From positions 62,001-126,000 of the forward strand of contig NZ_WPYP01000002.1 of the NCBI RefSeq assembly GCF_013030985.1: 64,000 bases of DNA. The letters run 5' to 3'. Within the stretch, counting starts at the first letter, position 1, and each line of letters begins with the position of its first letter. The DNA is from Ruegeria arenilitoris (GTDB taxonomy: Bacteria; Pseudomonadota; Alphaproteobacteria; Rhodobacterales; Rhodobacteraceae). The notes beneath the pieces are model-generated. The model saw only the letters and a list, made by a program, of their open reading frames with translations. It searched no databases and had not been told where the DNA came from. The position numbers were made by a program, and so were the translations under genes. Shown piece after piece: positions 48,367 to 58,878 of the stretch.

Positions 48367-50607
48367 ATGGCGTCTGTTGGAAAAATCCTCCGCCGCACCT
48401 TCCTGATCGGTTCCGCCGCGATTGTCGGCGGCGTGGCGTTCGGCGCCTATTACGTCAGCCGCCCCGCTGCAAACCCGCTGAAACCCGGTGAAGGTCAGGC
48501 GGCGCTGAACCCGTTTGTCCTGATAGACCAGAACGGCGTGACGCTCTTCGCTCCACGCGCTGAGATGGGCCAAGGGGTCAAAACCACATGGGCCGCGCTG
48601 ATCGCCGAGGAACTGGACGTGGATCTGGACCAGATCACCGTTCTGCACGGTCCGGCGGCAGCGGCCTATTACAACTCGGCCCTGATGGGGGAAAGCCTGC
48701 CCAACAAGGGTTATGACATCTCAGACTTCCAACACAATCTGGGCGAGGCGCTGGGTGTGCTCGGTAAGGCGTTGAGTCTGCAGGTCACTGGTGGGTCGAC
48801 CTCGATGAAAGACGGGTTCGAGCGGATGCGTCAGGCCGGAGCCTCGGCTCGCGAGACGCTGAAACAGGCCGCAGCTGACCGGTTGGGCGTGGATCGCAGC
48901 GAGCTGAAAACCGCCTCGGGCCACGTCGTCGCCGCAAACGGAGACCGGATTCCCTATACCGAGCTTGCCGTCGATGTCGCCAAGCTTGAGCCGATCGAGG
49001 CACCTTTGCGTGATCCGTCCGAGTGGCGCTATCTGGGCCAGACCCAGCCGCGTCTGGACATGGTCGAAAAGGTGACTGGGACAGCTGAGTTCGGTGTGGA
49101 CGTCCGCCTGCCCGGCATGAAATTTGCTGCCGTCCGCATGAACCCCAAGCTGGGCGGCGCAATGAACGGTTTCGATGACAGTACCGCAAAATCCATGCCG
49201 GGGGTCGAGAAGATTGTCGATCTGGGCACCGGCATTGCGGTGATCGCCAACAACACATGGCTCGCCAATCAGGCGGTCGAGGCCATCGACGTTGATTGGG
49301 GTGACGCCCCCTATCCGCCCGACACGGATGGTATCTTTGCCAAGATTGCCGAGGCATTTGACGGCGCCCCAAACTCGACCATGCGCGATGACGGCGATGT
49401 CGATGTAACGCCCGAGGGTGCGACAGAGATCACGGCAGAGTATCGTCTGCCCTATCTGGCTCACGCCACGATGGAACCGATGAACGCAACCGCGCTTTAT
49501 ACCGGTGACGCTTTGGAACTGTGGTGCGGCAACCAGGCCCCGACCCTGATCCGCTTTCGTGTGGCCAACACAGCCGGCCTGGATACCGAAGCCGTGCAAA
49601 TCCACACCACCTATCTAGGCGGTGGCTTTGGTCGCCGGGGTGAGTTGGACTTTGGTGATATCGCCACCAAGGTTGCGATGGCCATGCCTGGCACTCCGGT
49701 TCAGACCACGTGGAGCCGCGAAGAGGACATGCGCCATGACTACTTCCGCCCCGGCGCCATCGCCCGGATGCGCGGAGCAGTGCAGGACGGCAAAGCGGTT
49801 CTGATCGACGGCAAGGTGGCGGCGCAATCCTGCACCCAACAGGCAGTGACGCGGTACACTGGAATGCCCGGCGCAGGCCCGGACAAGGTGCTGGTCGAAG
49901 GCTTTTTCAACCAACCCTACGCGGTGCCGAATTACCGGATGAGCGGCCACATCGCCAAGCTTGACGTCCCCGTCGGATTCTGGCGCTCGGTCGGCAACAG
50001 CCACAACGGGTTCTTCCATGAAACCTTCATGGACGAGATGGCCCACGCCGCCGGTCAGGACCCGCTGGAATTCCGACTGGAACTGATGAAATCCGAGCAC
50101 GCGCCTTCGGCGGGCTGCCTGGGAGCTGTCAAAGAGATGTCGGGCTGGACCGGCCAAACGCCGGATGGTGTCGGGCGCGGCGTGGCGTTCACCTACAGCT
50201 TCGGCACTCCGGTCGCTCAGGTGATCGAAGTGGTCGACGAAGACGGTACCATCCGCATCAACAAGGCGTGGATTGCTTGTGACATGGGGCTGGCTCTGGA
50301 TCCCGAAAACGTCAAGGCGCAGATGTTCGGCGGCATGATGTACGGTCTGTCTGCAGCCTGCTATGGCGAGATCACCTTTGCCGAGGGTGAGGTCGAGCAG
50401 TTCAACTTCCCCGACTATGACGCGCTGCGCATGCACACCGCGCCGCAGGTCGAAGTCAGGGTGCTGGAAACCAACCGTCATATGGGTGGCGCGGGTGAAC
50501 CCGGCACGCCACCGTCCATGCCCGCCTTGGGCAATGCTCTGTTCGACCTGACCGGAAAACGCGCCCGCACCCTACCACTGATCAATCAGTTCAACCTGCT
50601 GGTCTGA
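48367..50607 (+). CDS. Molybdopterin-binding large subunit, IorB-like, Tat-exported
   Basis: 746 residues, fused-type large subunit of the xanthine oxidase family. The N-terminus MASVGKILRRTFLIGSAAIVGG is a twin-arginine signal, so the enzyme is probably exported folded to the periplasm. Cofactor motifs include FAPRAEMGQGVKTTWAAL near 60, LGGGFGRRGELDF near 420 and a MGGAGEPGTPPSMPALGNALF segment near the end, which carries the catalytic glutamate of the family. It pairs with the 2Fe-2S subunit upstream; no cytochrome c or XdhC-type maturation gene lies nearby. Aldehydes or N-heterocycles are likely substrates. Confidence 0.9.
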   Translation: MASVGKILRRTFLIGSAAIVGGVAFGAYYVSRPAANPLKPGEGQAALNPFVLIDQNGVTLFAPRAEMGQGVKTTWAALIAEELDVDLDQITVLHGPAAAAYYNSALMGESLPNKGYDISDFQHNLGEALGVLGKALSLQVTGGSTSMKDGFERMRQAGASARETLKQAAADRLGVDRSELKTASGHVVAANGDRIPYTELAVDVAKLEPIEAPLRDPSEWRYLGQTQPRLDMVEKVTGTAEFGVDVRLPGMKFAAVRMNPKLGGAMNGFDDSTAKSMPGVEKIVDLGTGIAVIANNTWLANQAVEAIDVDWGDAPYPPDTDGIFAKIAEAFDGAPNSTMRDDGDVDVTPEGATEITAEYRLPYLAHATMEPMNATALYTGDALELWCGNQAPTLIRFRVANTAGLDTEAVQIHTTYLGGGFGRRGELDFGDIATKVAMAMPGTPVQTTWSREEDMRHDYFRPGAIARMRGAVQDGKAVLIDGKVAAQSCTQQAVTRYTGMPGAGPDKVLVEGFFNQPYAVPNYRMSGHIAKLDVPVGFWRSVGNSHNGFFHETFMDEMAHAAGQDPLEFRLELMKSEHAPSAGCLGAVKEMSGWTGQTPDGVGRGVAFTYSFGTPVAQVIEVVDEDGTIRINKAWIACDMGLALDPENVKAQMFGGMMYGLSAACYGEITFAEGEVEQFNFPDYDALRMHTAPQVEVRVLETNRHMGGAGEPGTPPSMPALGNALFDLTGKRARTLPLINQFNLLV

Positions 50608-50614
50608 TCGCGTT

Positions 50615-50648
50615 GCGCCGGTCCGGTCCCTCTCTTACGGGCCGGCGC
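50615..50648. terminator. GC-rich hairpin between convergent genes
   Basis: GCGCCGGTCC and GGGCCGGCGC form a 10-bp stem with one wobble, loop of 14 bases, between the IorB-like gene and the convergent hydrolase gene. No T-run follows, so termination would be weak or need another factor. Confidence 0.45.
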
Positions 50649-50653
50649 GAAAT

Positions 50654-51433
50654 TCACGCCGTTTGCTGCATCAACCCGGCGTCCGATCCTGTCGCCCAAG
50701 CACGTACGGCCGCGCCGAATGCCTCAAAAAGTGGCCGCGAGACAGGATCGTTGATCGCATCCCATTCCGGGTGCCATTGCACCGACAGGGTAAATCCAGG
50801 TGCGTCCTTGATATAGATCGCCTCGGGAGTGCCATCAGGCGCGTGCCCGTCAATCACGACGCGCTGCCCGACGGTTTTGATGCCCTGACCGTGCAGTGTG
50901 TTGGTCATCACCTCGGGAGCACCGAACAGTTGGTGAAACACGCCACCGTCGTTCAATGCCACCACATGGCGCAGGGCGAATTTCTCCTCCAGCGTACCGT
51001 CCGGCGGCATCCGGTGGTTCATCCGGCCCGGCAGATCGCGGATTTCCGGATAGAGCGTCCCGCCCATCGCCACGTTGACCTCTTGGAACCCGCGGCAGAT
51101 GCCCATGAACGGCTGGCCGCGTTCCACGCAGGCCCGGACCAGAGGCAAGGTGATCGCGTCCCGCGCCCGGTCGAATTCTCCATGCGCGTCGGTGGCGTCC
51201 TCGCCATATTCCTCGGGATGCACATTCGGCCGCCCGCCGGTCAGCAGAAAGCCGTCGCAGACCTCAAGCAATTCCTCGACCGTGACATAACGCGGATCAG
51301 ACGGGATCAGCAGCGGCAGGCAGTGCGAAACGTTGGCCACAGCTTCAGAATTCATAGTACCACCCGCGTGGGTCGGGTATTCATCGTTCATGAGGTAAGA
51401 GTTGCCGATGATACCGACGACGGGCCGAGACAT
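50654..51433 (-). CDS. Gamma-glutamyl-gamma-aminobutyrate hydrolase family protein
   Basis: 259 residues, class-I glutamine amidotransferase fold (peptidase C26). The nucleophile is C113 in FMGICRGFQEVNVAMGG, and LTLSVQWHPEWD near residue 225 carries the catalytic His and Glu. The PuuD-type enzymes release GABA from gamma-glutamyl-GABA in putrescine breakdown. AAGGAA lies seven bases before the ATG; a longer frame has no family sequence. No puu genes are nearby, so the substrate is inferred only from the family. Confidence 0.9.
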   Translation of the reverse strand: MSRPVVGIIGNSYLMNDEYPTHAGGTMNSEAVANVSHCLPLLIPSDPRYVTVEELLEVCDGFLLTGGRPNVHPEEYGEDATDAHGEFDRARDAITLPLVRACVERGQPFMGICRGFQEVNVAMGGTLYPEIRDLPGRMNHRMPPDGTLEEKFALRHVVALNDGGVFHQLFGAPEVMTNTLHGQGIKTVGQRVVIDGHAPDGTPEAIYIKDAPGFTLSVQWHPEWDAINDPVSRPLFEAFGAAVRAWATGSDAGLMQQTA

Positions 51434-51597
51434 TCCGTATTCCTTGCAGTTATTTTGCTTAACAGGAAAGCTATCCGCAGCAATGGAAACGTGCAACAGA
51501 ACACGCCCTGCATGACAGCGCAAGGACGTGTTCAATCACGCACACAGCGTTCCGATTTTTTTGATTTCTCCAGAACTCTGTTTCGGCACTAGCTGGA

Positions 51598-51620
51598 TTT
51601 CCGGAAAAATATCCCGGAAA
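51598..51620. repeat. Intergenic AAAAATATC element with hairpin, copy 3
   Basis: TTTCCGG and CCGGAAA form a perfect 7-bp stem with AAAAATATC as the loop. Here the A-rich core is inside the hairpin, unlike the other two copies (37,862 and 42,145), where the stem follows it. Lies between the hydrolase and glcG genes. Confidence 0.5.
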
Positions 51621-51653
51621 CCGCCCTTTCCCACCAATGAAGGCCGGTCGAGA

Positions 51654-52079
51654 TCAGATTTCTCCGATCAGACCTGCCTCCTCAATTCCGGTCACTCCTG
51701 CGGTCGCATCATTGTCCGAGGTATCGCCGGTTACACCAACAGCTCCAATGATTGCGCCTTTGCGGTCGCGAAGAAGAATGCCGCCCGGAACCGGTACAAC
51801 TTGTCCGCCATAGACGCCGTTCACAGCGGCCATGAAATAGGCCTGCGCTTCGGCCCTCTGCATTTGCGCCGTACCCGCCATACCCAGCATGACCGAGCCG
51901 TAGGCTTTGCCATGGGCAATAGCAAATCGGCCGGGGGCCGCACCGTCCTCACGCTCAAACGCGATCACGTGGCCGCCTGCGTCCAGCACCACAACGGACA
52001 GAGGCTTTAGCTCCATCTCGCGGCCTTTTTCCAGCGTTTTGCGAATGATCGTGCGGGCTTTGCGCAGAGTAACTGCCAT
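51654..52079 (-). CDS. glcG: GlcG/HbpS family heme-binding-like protein
   Basis: 141 residues with the GlcG fold: LSVVVLDAGGHVIAFEREDGAAPGRFAIAHGKAYGSV near residues 27-63 and PVPGGILLRDRKGAIIGAVGVTGDTSDNDATAG at about 95-128. Relatives bind heme (HbpS) or are encoded in glycolate utilisation operons (GlcG, function unclear). It sits 24 bases after the malate synthase gene, the usual glc-type arrangement, so the two are probably one operon. Its role is unknown. Confidence 0.9.
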   Translation of the reverse strand: MAVTLRKARTIIRKTLEKGREMELKPLSVVVLDAGGHVIAFEREDGAAPGRFAIAHGKAYGSVMLGMAGTAQMQRAEAQAYFMAAVNGVYGGQVVPVPGGILLRDRKGAIIGAVGVTGDTSDNDATAGVTGIEEAGLIGEI

Positions 52080-52103
52080 GTTCTTTCCTCTCTGTATTCG
52101 GGT

Positions 52104-54236
52104 TTAAAGGCTGGCTTTCAGCTCCAGACGGCGGGCGTGCAGGACCGGCTCGGTATAACCCGAGGGTTGGATCCGCCCCTTGAATACCAGATCGCAGGCG
52201 GCTTGAAAGGCGATGCCGTCGAAGCCAGGCGCCATTGGAATGTAGGCGGGGTCGCCTTCGTTCTGGCGGTCCACCACAGCGGCCATTTTGCGCATCGCCG
52301 CCATGACCTGTTCTTCCCAGACAACGTCATGGTGCAGCCAGTTGGCCAGCGCCTGGCTGGAAATCCGGCAGGTCGCGCGGTCTTCCATCAGGCTGATATC
52401 GTTGATGTCGGGCACTTTCGAGCAGCCCACGCCCTGATCGACCCAACGCACCACATAGCCCAGAATGCCTTGCGCGTTGTTCTCGATCTCACGCGTGATC
52501 TCGTCATCGCCAAGGTTGCGGCCACCCAGCAGCGGCAGGGTCAGCAGATCGCCCAGCGTGCCACGGGCACCACCCGCGGCCAGTTCGTCCTGACGGGCCA
52601 GAACGTCGACCTTGTGGTAATGCGTCGCGTGCAGGGTCGCGGCGGTCGGTGACGGTACCCAGGCGCAGGTGGCGCCGGATTGCGGGTGGCCGATCTTGGC
52701 ATCCAGCATGTCGCCCATCCGGTCGGGCATCGCCCACATCCCCTTGCCGATCTGCGCCTTACCCTTCAGGCCGCAGGCCAGACCGATATCGACGTTGCGA
52801 TCCTCATAAGAGGCAATCCACGGCGTGTTCTTGATGTCGCCCTTGGGCAACATCGGGCCAGCTTCCATTGAGGTATGAATCTCATCCCCCGTCCGATCCA
52901 GGAAACCGGTATTGATGAAGGCCACGCGCGATTTCGCGGCGCGGATACATTCCTTGAGGTTGGCCGAGGTGCGGCGTTCCTCATCCATGATGCCCAGCTT
53001 TACGGTGTTGCGCGGCAGGCCGAGGATGTCTTCGACCATATCGAAAATCTCGACCGAGAACGCCACCTCTTCCGGACCGTGCATCTTGGGCTTCACCACA
53101 TAGACAGACCCGGTGACCGAGTTTCCGCCTTCACGAGCCAAATCGTGCATTGCGACCAGAGTGGTGCAGAGCGCATCCATCAGGCCCTCGCCGATCTCAT
53201 CGCCTTCGGCGTCCAGAACGGCCGGGTTGGTCATCAGGTGGCCCACATTGCGCACCAGCATCAGCGAGCGGCCTTTCAGCGTGGCTTGGTTGCCGTTGGC
53301 GGTGGTGTAGTCCACGTCGCCTGCCAGTTTTCTGGTGAAGGTGTTGCCGCCTTTTGTCATTTCTTCGGTCAGATCGCTTTTCATCAGGCCCAGCCAGTTG
53401 CCATAGGCAACGACTTTGTCCTCGGCATCGACGCAGGCGACCGAGTCCTCGCAGTCCATGATGGTCGAAAGGGCCGATTCCAGATGAACATCCGCGATAC
53501 CCGCCGGGTCGAAGGCACCGATATCGCTGGACGGGTCGATCACGATCTTGATGTGCAGGCCATTGTTCTTCAGCAGCACGAAGTCTGGCTGCTCTGCTGC
53601 CTCACCGAAACCGACAAACTGCGTCGGGTCGGCCAGAGCAGGCGTCAGTGTTCCGTTTTCAACCCGCAGCTCGGACACATCCGCCCAAGACCCGTTGGTC
53701 AACGGCACGGCATCGTCCAGAAATCCTTTGGCCCACGCAATCACACGTGCGCCACGTTCTGCGTCATAGCCTCTGCCAGAGGGCAGATCGCCCATCGCAT
53801 CGGTGCCATAAAGCGCATCATACAGGCTGCCCCAGCGCGCGTTGGCAGCGTTCAGCGCAAAACGGGCGTTGGTGATGGGCACAACCAATTGCGGACCGGG
53901 GATCAGCGCGATCTCGGGGTCAACATTGGCGGTTTCAATCTGGAAATCCGCGCCCTCATCGACCAGATACCCAATCTCACGCAGAAAAGCCTGATAGGCG
54001 GCGGGGTCATGCGCCTGACCTTTACGATCCAGATGCCAGGCATCCACCTGCACCTGAATCTTTTCCCGCTTGGCCAGCAACGCTCGATTCTTCGGGCCCA
54101 GCTCGGCAACCATCCGCGACAGACCATCCCAGAACGTATCAGCCGTGACACCGGTTCCCGGCAGGGCCTTGCCTTCGATAAACTCGGCCAGAACCGTATC
54201 GATCTGAAGTCCGCTGCGTGCCTGCCTGATGCTCAT
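52104..54236 (-). CDS. glcB: Malate synthase G
   Basis: Condenses glyoxylate and acetyl-CoA to malate. 710 residues starting [19 protein letters not shown], with GGAGAG eight bases upstream; an ATG six codons earlier is an alternative. The long isoform-G layout is present: the catalytic core with [21 protein letters not shown] near residue 260, [19 protein letters not shown] near 395, [17 protein letters not shown] near 425 and the C-terminal [22 protein letters not shown] region. Probably operonic with glcG. No isocitrate lyase gene is in the window, so glyoxylate may come from glycolate or purines. Confidence 0.97.
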   Translation of the reverse strand: MSIRQARSGLQIDTVLAEFIEGKALPGTGVTADTFWDGLSRMVAELGPKNRALLAKREKIQVQVDAWHLDRKGQAHDPAAYQAFLREIGYLVDEGADFQIETANVDPEIALIPGPQLVVPITNARFALNAANARWGSLYDALYGTDAMGDLPSGRGYDAERGARVIAWAKGFLDDAVPLTNGSWADVSELRVENGTLTPALADPTQFVGFGEAAEQPDFVLLKNNGLHIKIVIDPSSDIGAFDPAGIADVHLESALSTIMDCEDSVACVDAEDKVVAYGNWLGLMKSDLTEEMTKGGNTFTRKLAGDVDYTTANGNQATLKGRSLMLVRNVGHLMTNPAVLDAEGDEIGEGLMDALCTTLVAMHDLAREGGNSVTGSVYVVKPKMHGPEEVAFSVEIFDMVEDILGLPRNTVKLGIMDEERRTSANLKECIRAAKSRVAFINTGFLDRTGDEIHTSMEAGPMLPKGDIKNTPWIASYEDRNVDIGLACGLKGKAQIGKGMWAMPDRMGDMLDAKIGHPQSGATCAWVPSPTAATLHATHYHKVDVLARQDELAAGGARGTLGDLLTLPLLGGRNLGDDEITREIENNAQGILGYVVRWVDQGVGCSKVPDINDISLMEDRATCRISSQALANWLHHDVVWEEQVMAAMRKMAAVVDRQNEGDPAYIPMAPGFDGIAFQAACDLVFKGRIQPSGYTEPVLHARRLELKASL

Positions 54237-54439
54237 TTGGTGTCTCTCCGCCATTGTGCGCCACTGTATGCCGTCAGCATTTAGGCTGATTGTTTCCGAT
54301 AGGCAACTTTCAACGCCACGTTCAGACCCTTCGAATTTGCGCGAAACTGCTTCAAAAACAGCAAGGCAAAGAAGCTGCGGTTGCAGCCACCTGGCGAAGC
54401 CCCTAACGTCGCGCCGAACCAACTGATGCGAGGCCCCCG

Positions 54440-56992
54440 ATGCGCGACGCTGCCCCCACGACGATCTACCTGAAAGACTACACGCCGTTCGGCTATCTGG
54501 TGGACAGTGTGCATTTGACATTTGATCTGGCCGCAAACGCCACCCGCGTCACCTCTCGCATTGCCTTCCGGCCAAACCCCGAGGCCACCGACCCCACCTT
54601 TTTCCTGCATGGCGAAGACCTGACCCTGATCCGCGCGGTCATCGACGGGGCAGAAATCACCCCCGAGGTCACCGACAAGGGCCTGACGGCAGACGCCCCC
54701 GACGCGCCCTTTGTCTGGGAGGCCGTGGTCGAGATCGACCCTGCCAACAACACCGCGCTTGAAGGGCTGTATATGTCGAACGGCATGTACTGCACCCAGT
54801 GCGAGGCCGAGGGCTTTCGCAAGATCACCTATTACCCCGACCGCCCCGATGTGATGTCCACCTTCACCGTGCGCATCAACGGGGACCTTCCGGTGCTGTT
54901 GTCCAACGGCAACCCCACGGGCAAAGGCCAAGGTTGGGCAGAATGGACCGACCCGTGGCCCAAACCGGCCTACCTGTTCGCGCTGGTCGCTGGCGACCTC
55001 ATCGCCCACCCCGGTCAGTTCACCACCATGTCGGGCCGTGATGTGGAACTGAACCTTTGGGTCCGCCCCGGTGACGAGGGCAAATGCGCCTTCGGCATGG
55101 AGGCACTGAAGAAGTCGATGAAATGGGACGAGGACGTCTATGGCCGTGAATACGATCTGGACGTGTTCAACATCGTCGCCGTGGATGATTTCAACATGGG
55201 CGCGATGGAGAACAAGGGGTTGAACATCTTCAACTCATCGGCCGTTTTGGCCAGCCCCGAGACCTCGACCGATGCCAATTTCGAACGGATCGAGGCAATC
55301 ATCGCGCACGAGTATTTCCACAACTGGACCGGCAACCGCATCACCTGCCGCGACTGGTTCCAACTGTGCCTGAAAGAGGGCCTGACTGTCTTCCGCGACG
55401 CGCAATTTACTTCCGATTTGCGGTCGGACTCGGTAAAACGCATCCAGGATGCCATCGACCTGCGGGCGCGGCAGTTCCCCGAGGATAACGGGCCGCTCTC
55501 ACACCCCGTTCGACCGGAGAGTTTTCAGGAAATCAACAACTTCTACACCGCTACCGTTTATGAAAAAGGCGCTGAGGTGATCGGGATGCTGAAACGGCTG
55601 GTGGGGGATGAGGCCTATACACAGGCACTGGACCTATACTTCGACCGTCATGACGGGCAGGCCTGCACCATCGAAGACTGGATTAAGGTGTTCGAGGATA
55701 CGACGGGCCGTGATCTGACCCAATTCAAACGCTGGTACAGCCAGTCCGGCACCCCGCGCGTGGCCGTGGCCGAGGAGTACGCGGACGGCACCTACACCCT
55801 GACCCTGTCGCAGCGCACCGAACCGACCCCCGGCCAGGCCGAAAAACTGCCTCAGGTGATCCCGGTTGCTGTTGGCCTGCTAGGCCCCAATGGGGATGAA
55901 GTCCGCGCGAGCGAAATTCTGGAACTGACCGAGGCCGAACAGAGCTTTCAGTTCTCCGGGTTGGCCGCCAAGCCAGTGGCCTCGATCCTGCGCGATTTTT
56001 CGGCGCCGATCATCCTGGAGCACGACCACACGGATGCCGAGCGCGCCTTTTTGCTGGCCCACGACACCGACCCGTTCAATCGCTGGCAGGCCGGACGGTC
56101 GCTGGCAGAGGACACGCTGCTGCGCATGATCCGCGAAGACAGCGCACCCGGCACCGACTATCTGGACGGCATTCTGGCCGTGCTGCGCGACGGCGATCTG
56201 GACCCGGCCTATCGCTCACTGATGCTGGGCCTTCCGACCCAATCCGAACTGGCCGCCGCACAGTTCGAAGCCGGAGAAACCCCCGACCCGATGGCGATCT
56301 GGAGGGCCGTTGAAACCCTGCGGCAGGCAACAGCACAACATGTACAGGACCTGTTGCCCCGGCTGCACAGCGAGACCCTGATCGACGCGCCGTTCAGCCC
56401 CGACGCTGATCAGGCAGGCAAACGCGCGCTTGGTGGGGCCGCGCTGTATCTGACGTCGCGGCTGGATGGCGGCTCCAAAGCGGCCGAGGAATACGCGGCC
56501 GCCAACAACATGACGTACCAGTTGGCCGCCCTTTCGTGCCTGTTGCGCGCCGGAACGGGCCAGCAGGAACTGGCCGCGTTTTATGACCAATGGCAGCATG
56601 ATCGACTGGTGATGGACAAGTGGTTCGGCCTTCAGGTGACAACGGCCGCCCCCGAGGCCACTGCGGGTATCGCTCGCGCTCTGACCGAGCACGCTGATTT
56701 CAATTGGAAAAACCCCAACCGCTTTCGTGCGGTCATGGGGGCGCTGGCCATGAACCATGCCGGTTTCCATCATGCGGACGGGTCCGGATATGCTTTGCTG
56801 GCGGACTGGCTGATCCGGCTGGACCCGGTGAACCCGCAGACAACGGCGCGGATGTGCACGGCTTTCCAGACTTGGAAACGCTATGATGCCGATCGTCAGG
56901 CCCTGATCCGAACTCAACTGACCCGCATCTCCGACACGCCGGATCTGTCGCGCGATACCACGGAAATGGTGACCCGAATCCTCGACGCATGA
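54440..56992 (+). CDS. pepN: Aminopeptidase N
   Basis: M1 zinc metallopeptidase that removes N-terminal residues from peptides in the cytoplasm. 850 residues, close to the 870 of E. coli PepN. The GAMEN exopeptidase motif is in [14 protein letters not shown] near 252, and the zinc site is H290-E291-x-x-H294 with E313 ([14 protein letters not shown]...KEGLTVF). Domain order is N-terminal beta, catalytic, small beta and alpha-helical C-terminal. The stop overlaps the next gene start by ATGA. Confidence 0.97.
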   Translation: MRDAAPTTIYLKDYTPFGYLVDSVHLTFDLAANATRVTSRIAFRPNPEATDPTFFLHGEDLTLIRAVIDGAEITPEVTDKGLTADAPDAPFVWEAVVEIDPANNTALEGLYMSNGMYCTQCEAEGFRKITYYPDRPDVMSTFTVRINGDLPVLLSNGNPTGKGQGWAEWTDPWPKPAYLFALVAGDLIAHPGQFTTMSGRDVELNLWVRPGDEGKCAFGMEALKKSMKWDEDVYGREYDLDVFNIVAVDDFNMGAMENKGLNIFNSSAVLASPETSTDANFERIEAIIAHEYFHNWTGNRITCRDWFQLCLKEGLTVFRDAQFTSDLRSDSVKRIQDAIDLRARQFPEDNGPLSHPVRPESFQEINNFYTATVYEKGAEVIGMLKRLVGDEAYTQALDLYFDRHDGQACTIEDWIKVFEDTTGRDLTQFKRWYSQSGTPRVAVAEEYADGTYTLTLSQRTEPTPGQAEKLPQVIPVAVGLLGPNGDEVRASEILELTEAEQSFQFSGLAAKPVASILRDFSAPIILEHDHTDAERAFLLAHDTDPFNRWQAGRSLAEDTLLRMIREDSAPGTDYLDGILAVLRDGDLDPAYRSLMLGLPTQSELAAAQFEAGETPDPMAIWRAVETLRQATAQHVQDLLPRLHSETLIDAPFSPDADQAGKRALGGAALYLTSRLDGGSKAAEEYAAANNMTYQLAALSCLLRAGTGQQELAAFYDQWQHDRLVMDKWFGLQVTTAAPEATAGIARALTEHADFNWKNPNRFRAVMGALAMNHAGFHHADGSGYALLADWLIRLDPVNPQTTARMCTAFQTWKRYDADRQALIRTQLTRISDTPDLSRDTTEMVTRILDA

Positions 56993-57417
56993 CCCCGTTC
57001 ACCTTCACGCGCCACAATCGGACGCCGCGCACGATCCTGATCCTGATCTGTGTCTACGCGGCGCTGGCGGCCTTGCTGATCCTGTTCGATGCCGCGTGGT
57101 GGCTGGTCGGGCTGCTGGCCCTGTCCACCCTGCCCGCACTGTGGGATGTCGTGCATGGCACGCGCGCGGGGATGACGCTGGATCACGACCGGATAAAGTG
57201 GTTCTCGGGCAATCGTGAGGGCGAAATCCCTCTCGCGGATATCGACTATATCCGGTTCGACACCCGCTGGGATTTCTCGGTTCGCGTCTCTCTGGTGCTG
57301 GCATCGGGCAAGCGGATTCGGCTGCCTGACGAGTCCACGCCACCCCACAAAGAGTTTGAAATCACCCTGCAAGAGGTTGGTTTCCGGGTCGAGCGGCATC
57401 ATTTCACCGTTTTCTGA
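56989..57417 (+). CDS. Small membrane protein with PH-like domain
   Basis: 142 residues. Two helices (about 15-52) are followed by a beta-rich cytoplasmic-looking domain with GMTLDHDRIKWFSGNREGEIPLADIDYIRFDTRWDFSVRVSLVLASGKRIRLPDE, a pattern like small bacterial PH-type domains. The ATG overlaps the pepN stop. No family name is claimed. Confidence 0.72.
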   Translation: MTPFTFTRHNRTPRTILILICVYAALAALLILFDAAWWLVGLLALSTLPALWDVVHGTRAGMTLDHDRIKWFSGNREGEIPLADIDYIRFDTRWDFSVRVSLVLASGKRIRLPDESTPPHKEFEITLQEVGFRVERHHFTVF

Positions 57418-57548
57418 AACAATGTGTCCAAAAGGATGCCATTCACCCGGCGCAGCCCCTCCCACCCCGCAAAAAGCTTGAATTTGAGGTGAATTTCAGC
57501 CAAAATCTCAAGTCAGCCTATCTGTTTGTTTCGGTTTCGAGTTTTACC

Positions 57549-58808
57549 ATGTTTCGGTTTTTCAGGGCGCGTCAGGCCCGTTCTTCTTTGCCTTCCCGTC
57601 AGTTTACGCAGGACATGCGCGCAGCCGATTGTGCTGTGGCGGCTGGTCTGCCGGACACGGGGCAACTGAATATTCCGCTGGCCCGTGCCCGTGCCGAGGA
57701 CCTGATTGCCCGCGACACCATTGAACAAGGGCGGACGCTGGCCAGGCAGGACCGCTGGGCCGAACTGTCCCGACAGATGCGTGCCGCAGACGAATCCCGT
57801 ACTACTGCGCCTGACGGGATGCCAATTGCGGATCTGCTGGCCTTTGGGGCCCGGTCCGATGTTGTTCTGGCGGTCGAACACGCCCTGTCTGACGGGGCTG
57901 CCCTGTCCGAATATGACCTGCTGGGCGGTATCTCCGAGTTGGAAGACGAAATGCGCGCGCATCCCGATGATCCGATGATCTTCCTGGTGGTCGCCCTGGC
58001 GCATATCGACCTGGCCTGGGCGTGGCGCGGAACCGCGACGGATGCCACTTTGCCTCCGTTGCACCGGTCGCGCTGTGCCGCGCATTTCGACCGGGCCGCA
58101 GCCCTCTTGCCGAAGTGCCGTACAGCCGCGCCGGACAGCCCATTGGTTGCCGCAGCCGCGTGCGCACTGATGGCCGGTCAGCGCAAAACCGACCTGCGCG
58201 TGGCCGAGGAGTACGAACGGCTGATCACGCTGGACCCGAACAACCAGCGCCATATGCGGGCGATGGGCACCCATCTTCTGCCGCGCTGGTTCGGCAGCTA
58301 CGAAGAGCTTGAGGTTCAGGCCCTGCGCAACGCGGCCCGCACGCACGATGTCTGGGGCGCCGGCGGGTATACATGGGTCCAGTTTGACGCCATCGCATTG
58401 GATGAAGAGGCGTGCGCACGGCTGGACGTCGAGTATTTTCTGGAAGGGCTCCACGACATTCTGCACCGCCGCCCGGATCAGCAGACCGTCAACATGCTGT
58501 CGGCCTATTGCGCCATCACGATCCAGAGCGGACAGGGCCTGAACGACAAGGCCGATCTGGTGCGTCTGCAAATTCACGAGGCCGCCAACTGGTTGATCCG
58601 AGACCACATGACCGAATTGCACCCGCTGATCTGGGCGCACGCTGCGAGCGGGTTCAACAACTCGGTCCGTATCAACTCGGCCGAACGGTTTGCGGCCCGC
58701 GGCCAGCGCCAGGCCCTGCGCGCCATCGGCGATCTGTTCCGCGAGGAACTGCGCAGCGGTATGGACGTGACCTTCACGCCGTCGGGCCTGCGCCTGTCTC
58801 AGCACTGA
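57549..58808 (+). CDS. Hypothetical alpha-helical protein
   Basis: 419 residues from the ATG at 57,549 (MFRFFRARQARSS); a GTG 20 codons earlier also keeps the frame open, and neither has a clear ribosome binding site. The product is predicted all-helical with repeats resembling TPR arrays (HPDDPMIFLVVALAHIDLAWAW, AEEYERLITLDPNNQRHMRAMGTHLLPRW). No signal peptide and no enzyme motif were seen. Conserved-looking WGAGGYTWVQFDAIALDEEAC and HPLIWAHAASGFNNSVRIN stretches suggest a real, uncharacterised Rhodobacteraceae protein. Confidence 0.78.
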   Translation: MFRFFRARQARSSLPSRQFTQDMRAADCAVAAGLPDTGQLNIPLARARAEDLIARDTIEQGRTLARQDRWAELSRQMRAADESRTTAPDGMPIADLLAFGARSDVVLAVEHALSDGAALSEYDLLGGISELEDEMRAHPDDPMIFLVVALAHIDLAWAWRGTATDATLPPLHRSRCAAHFDRAAALLPKCRTAAPDSPLVAAAACALMAGQRKTDLRVAEEYERLITLDPNNQRHMRAMGTHLLPRWFGSYEELEVQALRNAARTHDVWGAGGYTWVQFDAIALDEEACARLDVEYFLEGLHDILHRRPDQQTVNMLSAYCAITIQSGQGLNDKADLVRLQIHEAANWLIRDHMTELHPLIWAHAASGFNNSVRINSAERFAARGQRQALRAIGDLFREELRSGMDVTFTPSGLRLSQH

Positions 58809-58878
58809 TTCCCCCTTGCCCCTAGCCACTGCCGGGCCTAATACGCAGGCTTAGACTTCTGCGGAAATGAGGCGCGCC

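Noticed and set aside
54237-54439. Possible short-chain fatty acid or glyoxylate regulator site (TTTGCGCGAAA) between glcB and pepN
   Set aside because: The match to known TTTGCAAA-type sites is partial and occurs once; not enough to annotate.
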